Below, piece after piece: positions 31,799 through 37,856 of a stretch of DNA of 37,856 nucleotides. The DNA is from Verrucomicrobiia bacterium (GTDB lineage Bacteria > Verrucomicrobiota > Verrucomicrobiia > Limisphaerales > UBA11358), in contig JASHPN010000103.1 of assembly GCA_030038175.1 (NCBI GenBank), positions 1 through 37,856 on the forward strand. Reading direction: 5' to 3'. Numbering within the stretch: position 1 is the first letter of the stretch; every line of letters starts with the position of its first letter. The translations under genes were made by a program, and so were the position numbers. The notes beneath the pieces are model-generated. The model saw only the letters and a program-made list of their open reading frames with translations, had not been told where the DNA came from and did no database searches.

Positions 31799-34700
31799 AT
31801 GCTGAACGCCATCCTGTCATTTTGTCTGAGCCGTCGCGCCATTGTGGTGTTCGGCCTGCTGTTGTTTGCGGGCGCGGGTTATGTGGCCTTTCAAAAGCTG
31901 GACATCGAGGCCTATCCGAATCCCTCGCCGGTCGTGCTGGAAATCACGGCCCAGGCGGCGGGATTGTCCGCGGGCGAAATGGAACGTTACTACACGATCC
32001 CGATCGAGAATGGACTTTACACCGTGCCTGGCATTCAGGTCATCCGCTCCACTTCGTTTTACGGCCTGTCCTTCGTTCGCGTGGTCTTCAACTATGGCGT
32101 GGATTACGATTTTGCGTACAGCCAGACGGCCATCGCTCTCCAGCAAAACGTCAGCCTGCCGGGCGGTGTGGTTCCGAACGTCCAACAGAACAGCGGAACC
32201 GGGGAGATTCTTCGTTACCAGGTGGTCGGCCCAAAACATTTCGGGCTGACCAATCTTCGGACAGTTCAGGATTGGATTGTGCAGCGCCGCCTCCTGCAGG
32301 TCCATGGCGTCGTGCAGGTCAACAGTTGGGGCGGCCCCACCAAGGAATTTGACGTGGAAGTGGACCCCCGCAAATTGGAATATTATAACGTCACGGTTCC
32401 ACAAATTTTGACCGCCCTGGGCAATGCGAACATCAACGTGGGCGGGCGCGAAATCACCCTTGGCCAGCAATCCATCAACATTCGCGGCGTCGGCCTGATT
32501 GACGACGGCGGTAACGACGACCTGACGCAAGGTTACAAAGTGGGCGACATTGAAAACGTGGTTCTGAGCCAGAATAACGGCGTTCCCGTGCTGGTCAAAG
32601 ACGTCGCGAAGGTCAGCGTGGGGTATCGGCCCCGGCTTGGCATTGCGGGCCGGGATCGGGAGGATGACATCGTATTTGGGATCGTCGTGATGGGCCGAAC
32701 TTATCAGACCGACAAGGTCCTGCCGGAAATCAAAGCTGAAATTGAAAGAATGAATCACGACGGCAGTTTGCCCGCGGGTGTCCGGGTGGTTCCGTTTTAT
32801 GATCGAGCTTCGCTGATCAGTGTCACCACCCACACGGTCCTACATAATCTGATTTTCGGATGCCTGTTGATTTTCCTCATCCAATGGATTTTCCTCGGCG
32901 ATTTGCGCAGCGCCATTATCGTCGGCCTGAACATTCCGTTTGCGCTGCTCTTTGCCATCATTCTGCTGGTGATCCGCGGTGAAAGCGCGAATCTACTCTC
33001 CCTCGGCGCGGTGGATTTTGGAATCATCGTGGATTCGGCGGTGATCCTCGTTGAAAATATATTTCGAAATTTTCAAAAGCCCCTTGAAGAGCGAAACAGC
33101 CTGCTTCAACGCCTGACCGACGGTTTTTGGGGCGCGGATCCGACCAAGCGTCCCGATCATGCCACGCCGGTTCATGGCTGGACGGACCGCTTGCGGCTGA
33201 TTTTGGTCAGCGCCATGCAAATCAATAAGGCCGTGTTTTTCTCAATCCTCATTATCGTGGCCGCCTTCGTGCCGCTGTTTACCATGCAGGGAGTCGAGGG
33301 GGCCATCTTCGGGCCGATGGCGCGGACATATGCTTACGCGCTGGCCGGCGCGCTCATTGCCACCTTTACCATTACGCCGGTGCTCGCGTCGTTCCTGATG
33401 CCGGCGGATTTGAAGGAATCGGAGACATTCATCGTTCGAGGATTGCATCGTCTTTACAATCCGGCGTTGCGCTTTGCCCTGGCTCACCGGTTTTTTGTCG
33501 CAGCCGTTGGAATTGTATTTCTCGGCGTCGCGGCGTTTTTCGGGTCGCGCCTGGGCAGCGAATTTCTTCCCGCCCTGGATGAGGGAAACCTGTGGATTCG
33601 CGCAGAACTGCCGATGACCACGTCACTGCAAGACGGGGAAGCGGCAACGCGAAAAATGCGATTGATCCTTCTGAAATATCCGGAGGTGATCACCGTCATT
33701 TCGCAGCATGGCCGCCCTGACGACGGAAGCGACGCCTCGCCATTTTCCAATGTCGAACTGTTCGTGCCGTTGAAAACCTATGACCAATGGCCCAAAGGAA
33801 TGGACAAGGACAAATTGATCAATGACCTCCAGGCGGATTTCCAAAATGCATTGCCCGGCGTCAATTTCAATTTCTCCCAGTATATTCAGGACAACGTCGA
33901 AGAGGCGATCTCCGGCGTGAAAGGCGCCAATTCGGTTAAAATCATGGGACCGAACCTCGATACGCTCACGCGGCTGGCCGATGAGGTCCGCGACCAGATG
34001 AGCCAGGTGCGCGGAATCACCGATCTTGGAATCTTTCCGGTGATCGGCCAGCCCAACCTGAACATCACCGTGAACCGTGAAAGCGCCGCGCGTTACGGCT
34101 TGAACACCGGCGACATCTGCTCGGTCATTCAGTCGGCGCTCGGCGGAGCGGTCGCGACCTCGGTCCTGGAAGGAGACCGGCAGTTTGACCTGGTCGTCCG
34201 CTATCCCTCGGAATTTCGCGATAGCATCGAAAAAATCCGGAACATCAAAGTGGCCTATCCGACGAGCAGCGGCGCAAACGCATATATTCCGTTGAGCGAC
34301 CTGGCGGACATCACGCTGGATACCGGGGCCTCCTGGATCTACCACGAAAGCGGGGAACGGTTTATTCCGGTGAAATTCAGCGTGCGCGGGCGCGACCTGG
34401 GCGGCACCGTGGGGGAAGCGCAGGCGCGCATTGCGCGGAACGTCAAACTGCCGCCGGGCTATCACCTCGTTTGGTCCGGCGAATTCGGGGAGCTTCAGGC
34501 GGCCAAGAAGCGCCTCGCAATCATTGTGCCGGTGAGCCTGGTTCTGATTTTGGGATTGCTTTACAGCCTGTTTAACTCGATCCGCGAATGCCTGCTCTCG
34601 CTGGCCGGTATCCCATTCACTGCGGCCGGCGGCGTCCTGGCGCTATACCTTACCGGGACCAACTTCAGCATTTCGGCGGCGATTGGTTTCATCTCCCTCT

Positions 34701-35026
34701 TCGGCGTATCCGTGATGATCGGCATTCTGCTGATCACCCATTACAACCACGCGCGGCTTCGGCTCGCTCCGAATGACGCGATGTTTTCGGCCGCCTCAAC
34801 GTTGATGCGTCCGTTGCTGATGATGAGTCTTTCCGCCGGCATCGGACTTTTTCCGGCCGCGATTTCAAGGGGCATCGGCAGCGAAGTCCAGCGTCCGCTC
34901 GCCACCGTGGTCGTGGGCGGCATGTTGTTCGGTTCCATCATGCTGCTTCTGGTCGTGCCGGTCTTGAAAATGATTTTCCTGGGCCACAACAATAAACCGG
35001 ACGATACGCTCGATGATCCAATATGA
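31799..35026 (+). CDS. RND efflux pump of the heavy-metal (CzcA/CusA-like) class
   Basis: Inner-membrane proton-driven pump of 1075 residues. The first helix (about 13-31) is followed by a large periplasmic loop, then a membrane block starting near 345, a second periplasmic loop (about 555-885) and a final membrane block. The fourth helix carries AVDFGIIVDSAVILVEN with Asp406, Asp412 and Glu419, the pattern of CzcA-type heavy-metal pumps and distinct from drug pumps of the AcrB type. Length is normal for the family. It is co-transcribed with the adaptor upstream (35-bp gap), and its stop overlaps the small secreted protein downstream (ATGA). The metal cannot be read from sequence; relatives with this signature also include pumps of unknown substrate. 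Confidence 0.9.
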   Translation: MLNAILSFCLSRRAIVVFGLLLFAGAGYVAFQKLDIEAYPNPSPVVLEITAQAAGLSAGEMERYYTIPIENGLYTVPGIQVIRSTSFYGLSFVRVVFNYGVDYDFAYSQTAIALQQNVSLPGGVVPNVQQNSGTGEILRYQVVGPKHFGLTNLRTVQDWIVQRRLLQVHGVVQVNSWGGPTKEFDVEVDPRKLEYYNVTVPQILTALGNANINVGGREITLGQQSINIRGVGLIDDGGNDDLTQGYKVGDIENVVLSQNNGVPVLVKDVAKVSVGYRPRLGIAGRDREDDIVFGIVVMGRTYQTDKVLPEIKAEIERMNHDGSLPAGVRVVPFYDRASLISVTTHTVLHNLIFGCLLIFLIQWIFLGDLRSAIIVGLNIPFALLFAIILLVIRGESANLLSLGAVDFGIIVDSAVILVENIFRNFQKPLEERNSLLQRLTDGFWGADPTKRPDHATPVHGWTDRLRLILVSAMQINKAVFFSILIIVAAFVPLFTMQGVEGAIFGPMARTYAYALAGALIATFTITPVLASFLMPADLKESETFIVRGLHRLYNPALRFALAHRFFVAAVGIVFLGVAAFFGSRLGSEFLPALDEGNLWIRAELPMTTSLQDGEAATRKMRLILLKYPEVITVISQHGRPDDGSDASPFSNVELFVPLKTYDQWPKGMDKDKLINDLQADFQNALPGVNFNFSQYIQDNVEEAISGVKGANSVKIMGPNLDTLTRLADEVRDQMSQVRGITDLGIFPVIGQPNLNITVNRESAARYGLNTGDICSVIQSALGGAVATSVLEGDRQFDLVVRYPSEFRDSIEKIRNIKVAYPTSSGANAYIPLSDLADITLDTGASWIYHESGERFIPVKFSVRGRDLGGTVGEAQARIARNVKLPPGYHLVWSGEFGELQAAKKRLAIIVPVSLVLILGLLYSLFNSIRECLLSLAGIPFTAAGGVLALYLTGTNFSISAAIGFISLFGVSVMIGILLITHYNHARLRLAPNDAMFSAASTLMRPLLMMSLSAGIGLFPAAISRGIGSEVQRPLATVVVGGMLFGSIMLLLVVPVLKMIFLGHNNKPDDTLDDPI

Positions 35027-35502
35027 AGACGGTTTCTTTCATTACGGTTTTCTTCGCCGCCTTCCTGTGCGGGGCATGTTACGCTGACCCGCCCGCTTCG
35101 GCCGGCGACGCCCGAAATGCGACGGATTCGTTGGCGGCAAGGCAGAACGAACGTCCAGCGAAAAACGGGTTCGCCGGCGAGGCAAACTCGAAACCGGTTT
35201 CCCCGGCGGCCGAATCTCCAAACAAAGCGTCTGTCGTTCATAACGCCTCCGGGCAGATACTTCCAGGCGGGATGAATTTTTATCAGCCGGCCAGGCTCGG
35301 CCAGGTTCCAGGCCAGGGACCTGCCAAAATTGGCTCCCATCCGGTTTTGCCCGCGAAGTTGGGGGGCTGCGTTCCACTTGGCGGGACAACCTTGACCGGC
35401 GCGCGCAAGCCTGCTTCAGGCACTGTCATTGTTGGCGGAACGGCAAATCCAGTCAAAAGTGCCGCGGCGATCAATGGAACCGGCATGAACCGCAAGCATT
35501 GA
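35023..35502 (+). CDS. Small secreted protein of unknown function inside the efflux operon
   Basis: I do not recognise this 159-residue protein. An N-terminal signal peptide (about 1-21) contains two Cys near its end (LCGACYADP) that do not make a standard lipobox. The mature part is rich in Ala, Gly, Pro, Asn and Ser, with few aromatic residues, and looks largely disordered. From about 78 there is a Gly/Pro-rich stretch (QILPGGMNFYQPARLGQVPG, LGGCVPLGGTTLTG). It lacks the Met/His/Trp pattern of CusF-type metal chaperones. Its ATG overlaps the pump stop, and its stop overlaps a possible TTG start of the channel gene, so it is translationally coupled on at least one side. It is probably a real periplasmic component of the efflux system. 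Confidence 0.65.
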   Translation: MKTVSFITVFFAAFLCGACYADPPASAGDARNATDSLAARQNERPAKNGFAGEANSKPVSPAAESPNKASVVHNASGQILPGGMNFYQPARLGQVPGQGPAKIGSHPVLPAKLGGCVPLGGTTLTGARKPASGTVIVGGTANPVKSAAAINGTGMNRKH

Positions 35503-35507
35503 ATCGC

Positions 35508-37007
35508 ATGACCCGCCACCGCACATCATTCAATCCCTTTTTGACGGCCTTCCTCACGGCGTTGCTGCTCGTGGCCGGTTGCGCCGTGGGGCCGAATTTC
35601 AAAAAGCCCGCCGCCCCGGACGTCAGCGGCTATACCGCCGCGCCGCTGGCCGCGGTCATCGGCACCACAAATATTGCCGGGGGACGCGAGCAACATTTCG
35701 TGCAAGGAATGGACATTCCCGGCGAGTGGTGGACCTTGTTCCATTCCGGACCGCTCAACGATTTAATTGCCCGCGCGCTGACCAATAATCCGAATATCAG
35801 GGCGGCTCAGGCGGCGTTGACCGTTGCCCGGGAAAATGTTTTGGCGCAAAGAGGCGTCTATTTTCCGAACCTGTCGGCTGGTTTTTCGGCCAGCCGGCAG
35901 GGACAATCGGACGTGATCGCTCCGGTGCCCAACTATCCAACCACAACCGCGGAATTTACCTATGACCTCTTTACCCCGCAGGTCAGCGTATCCTATGTGC
36001 CGGACGTGTTCGGCCTGAACCGGCGAACGATGGAATCCCTGCAAGCGCAGGAACAGCAGCAGCGGTTCGCGCTCGCGGCCACTTATATCACGCTGAGCGC
36101 CAATGTCGTTGCCGCCGCCATTCAGGAAGCGTCCTTGCAGGCGCAAATCGAGGCTGCGCGGCGGATCATCGTCATCAATACGGACGTGCTCGGAATCCTG
36201 CGCCGGCAGTACGCGCAGGGCTATATCGGGCGGCTTGCCGTGGCCGCCCAGGAAACACAGCTTGCGCAAGCGCAGGCCGCCCTGCCGCCGTTGCTCGCGC
36301 AGTTGGATCAACAGCGCGACTTGCTGGCCGCCCTGGCCGGCGAATTTCCCAACCACGATTCGTCGGCAAAATTCCGGCTGTCGGATTTGCAGCTGCCGCA
36401 AGAATTGCCGGTAAGTCTTCCCTCTCAATTGGTCGAGCAACGGCCGGATGTCCGCCAGGCGGAAGAGAACCTGCATTCCGCCAGCGCGCAAATTGGAATC
36501 GCCATCGCCAACCGGCTGCCCAATATTACGCTGACGGCAAATGCCGGCAGCACCGCCTTGGCCATAGATCAGGTGTTCAGTTCGGGCACGGGCTTTTGGG
36601 GAGTCGGCGCAGCCGCCATGCAACCGCTGTTTGAGGGCGGCGCCTTGCTGCACAAAGAACGGGCCGCCAAAGCCGCTTATGTCCAGGCCGCGGAACAATA
36701 TCGCGGCGCCGTATTGACAGCGTTTCAGAACGTGGCCGACACCTTGAATGCGCTTGAACACGACGGGAATGCTGTCAAAACGGCGGCGGCGGCGGTCAAC
36801 GCCGCCAAAGTCAGTCTCGATTTGACCCGGCGGCAGTGGCAAGCCGGCTACACAAATTACCTGGCCATGCTCAGCGCCGAGCAGGCGTATCAACAGGCAT
36901 CCGTCACCCTCGTTCAGGCCCAGGCCGGCCGTTATTCCGATACCGCGGCGCTGTTTCTGGCCCTGGGCGGCGGCTGGTGGCATCGCGCCGATCTGCCGCA
37001 GAATTAG
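35508..37007 (+). CDS. Outer-membrane efflux lipoprotein (TolC/NodT-type)
   Basis: Outer-membrane channel of the tripartite pump, 499 residues. It has a lipoprotein signal peptide with lipobox VAGC followed by AVGPNFKKP, the usual mature start of NodT-type channels. Two repeated outer-membrane-efflux domains follow: the first around 60-270 (WWTLF, NPNIRAAQAALTVARENV) and the second from about 290 (LVEQRPDVRQAEENLHSASAQ to GYTNYLAMLSAEQAYQQA). ATG at 35508 was chosen; TTG at 35499 overlaps the stop of the preceding gene and would add three residues. It is the last gene of the efflux operon. Length and motifs are normal for the family. Confidence 0.92.
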   Translation: MTRHRTSFNPFLTAFLTALLLVAGCAVGPNFKKPAAPDVSGYTAAPLAAVIGTTNIAGGREQHFVQGMDIPGEWWTLFHSGPLNDLIARALTNNPNIRAAQAALTVARENVLAQRGVYFPNLSAGFSASRQGQSDVIAPVPNYPTTTAEFTYDLFTPQVSVSYVPDVFGLNRRTMESLQAQEQQQRFALAATYITLSANVVAAAIQEASLQAQIEAARRIIVINTDVLGILRRQYAQGYIGRLAVAAQETQLAQAQAALPPLLAQLDQQRDLLAALAGEFPNHDSSAKFRLSDLQLPQELPVSLPSQLVEQRPDVRQAEENLHSASAQIGIAIANRLPNITLTANAGSTALAIDQVFSSGTGFWGVGAAAMQPLFEGGALLHKERAAKAAYVQAAEQYRGAVLTAFQNVADTLNALEHDGNAVKTAAAAVNAAKVSLDLTRRQWQAGYTNYLAMLSAEQAYQQASVTLVQAQAGRYSDTAALFLALGGGWWHRADLPQN

Positions 37008-37018
37008 AAACCGTTCTG

Positions 37019-37031
37019 GTCGCGGAGCGAC
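37019..37031 (+). terminator. Possible weak hairpin after the efflux operon
   Basis: GTCGC-GGA-GCGAC forms a 5-bp stem 11 bases after the channel stop codon. No run of T follows, so a role as intrinsic terminator is doubtful. Confidence 0.25.
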
Positions 37032-37119
37032 TATGGAGAGTAAGCCAGTAGCCAGTACCACAGTCCGGTAGAACCGCCCTCCAAACGTCCGGCAATTCAG
37101 ACGATCTGCGAAAGATTCT

Positions 37120-37140
37120 CCCTCTCCCAACGGGAGAGGG
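37120..37140. repeat. Palindromic repeat unit (CCCTCTCCC-AAC-GGGAGAGGG)
   Basis: A perfect 9-bp stem with a 3-base loop, followed by GCAGGGGTGGGAGAG. Read on the minus strand it encodes PLPSPVGRG, which I recognise as the translation of a dispersed intergenic repeat found in many bacteria. It could also act as a transcript-end hairpin. Confidence 0.6.
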
Positions 37141-37389
37141 CAGGGGTGGGAGAGTCGTCCGAGCGAAAGACCCTGTCAGGTTCGTGGGGCGGGAGAATCG
37201 TTCGAGCGGAATTCCTTGCCCGATGATGTGGGGCTCCCCGGCAACATTTTGCGGGAGTGTGGATTTCAAAAATTCGTCTAATAAACTGCCCATTGGCGTG
37301 TCATTACTTGTGAACACGACGTTTTGAGCAGTTGGTTACATGTCTTGACGCAAAGATGATTCAAGCTCGAAAATGAAAACCAGGTCAGA

Positions 37390-37856
37390 ATGGCCTTAAT
37401 GCGACCAGACGAAGGCAACACTGAAGCGCCCGGCCCAGAGACGATCGAAGAGCTGTTCGCGGCTCTGGAATCGCCGCTCTTGAGCTACGCCCTGCGTTTC
37501 ACCGGCGAGGTGGGCCTGGCGGAAGACGTCGTCCAGGAAGCGTTCATGAAATTGCATGTCGAATTTGACCAGGTGCAGGCGCCGCGACGGTGGCTCTATC
37601 GCACCGTCCGCAATCTGGCGCTGAACCGGCGCCGGCACGAGTGCCGGACCGTTTCCCTCAGTGCGCCGGGGGACGGGCAGGACTCCCTCGCGGACACCGC
37701 CGACCCCTCGTCCTTCCCGGATGAACAAATTATTCGCCTTGAAGGCATCGGCCTGGTGCGCCTGGGGCTCGAGACGCTGGATGAACGGAGCCGCGAACTG
37801 GTCAAACTCAAATTCAATGATGAACTGTCCTACAAGGAAATTGCCGCGCGCACCGG
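37390..37856 (+). CDS. ECF RNA polymerase sigma factor, 3' end beyond the window
   Basis: The first 155 residues of an extracytoplasmic-function sigma factor; the frame is still open at the last base. Region 2 is clear (LLSYALRFTGEVGLAEDVVQ, then AFMKLHVEF and RRWLYRTVRNLALNRRR, residues about 32-82). After a linker, region 4 begins (LGLETLDERSRELVKLKFND, then ELSYKEIAARTG), cut within its helix-turn-helix. ATG at 37390 was taken as start; ATG at 37399 would drop three residues. It is 382 bp downstream of the efflux operon and probably a separate unit. An anti-sigma or FecR-like gene often follows such genes but lies outside the window. Confidence 0.9.
   Translation, partial: MALMRPDEGNTEAPGPETIEELFAALESPLLSYALRFTGEVGLAEDVVQEAFMKLHVEFDQVQAPRRWLYRTVRNLALNRRRHECRTVSLSAPGDGQDSLADTADPSSFPDEQIIRLEGIGLVRLGLETLDERSRELVKLKFNDELSYKEIAART

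Larger units (their letters stand above)
37008..37389. other. Intergenic stretch between efflux operon and sigma factor
   Basis: No gene is visible. It holds a small hairpin just after the efflux operon (37019-37031), a strong GC-rich palindrome (37120-37140) and G-rich sequence to about 37240. The last 100 bp are AT-richer and should contain the sigma factor promoter. A -35-like TTGACG near 37345 has no good -10 at the right distance. Confidence 0.5.

Noticed and set aside
35763-37130. 455-codon open frame on the minus strand
   Set aside because: Antisense to the outer-membrane efflux gene, and it runs through the intergenic repeat region.

Overview
The window looks like chromosomal DNA of a free-living, polysaccharide-degrading member of the Verrucomicrobiota, most likely of the Pedosphaera/Limisphaerales type. 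This is inferred from the gene content, not from a marker gene. The signs are two H-X9-DG-type pseudopilins, a GH16 enzyme fused to autotransporter-like beta-strand repeats, LamG/Ig secreted proteins ending in an FYR-type tail, frequent GTG/TTG starts and few clear Shine-Dalgarno sites. No rRNA, tRNA or CRISPR array was seen.

Layout. (1) 1-1330 is a complete ISL3-family insertion sequence whose left end is base 1. (2) 1885-26540, all on the minus strand, is a block of secreted carbohydrate-active proteins. Reading in the direction of transcription it holds a GH78-like alpha-L-rhamnosidase, a 1264-residue LamG/Ig protein, two pseudopilins, a GH92 alpha-mannosidase, a GH16 glucanase, a Tat-exported GH78 rhamnosidase, a GH3 beta-glucosidase, a 1328-residue protein with two six-hairpin glycosidase modules, and another six-hairpin glycosidase. 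No sugar transporter or SusC/SusD pair is present. (3) 26737-30684 on the plus strand holds two NarL/FixJ-type histidine kinase/response regulator pairs in tandem. (4) 30771-37007 is a tripartite RND efflux operon of the heavy-metal (CzcA) type with a small secreted protein of unknown function between pump and outer-membrane channel. (5) 37390-37856 is the start of an ECF sigma factor cut by the window edge.

How it fits together. The first kinase is divergent from a rhamnosidase gene, and its periplasmic domain reads like the N-terminal carbohydrate-binding domain of the rhamnosidase encoded at 10091-12721. A palindromic element of NarL-like geometry (TACCCTC-AA-ATGGGTC and relatives) abuts or closely precedes the -35 box of four predicted promoters at three places: before the Tat-rhamnosidase operon, before the LamG/pseudopilin operon, and in the divergent kinase/rhamnosidase region. 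The simplest model is a glycan-sensing two-component system that reads its substrate through a borrowed rhamnosidase domain and activates the enzyme operons and its own gene. This is an inference from sequence and is the most interesting proposal here.

Other points of note are an RND adaptor protein that lacks both halves of the lipoyl domain, a 159-bp MITE-like element with perfect 13-bp inverted ends in front of the GH92 gene, and an internal duplication in the 1328-residue glycosidase.
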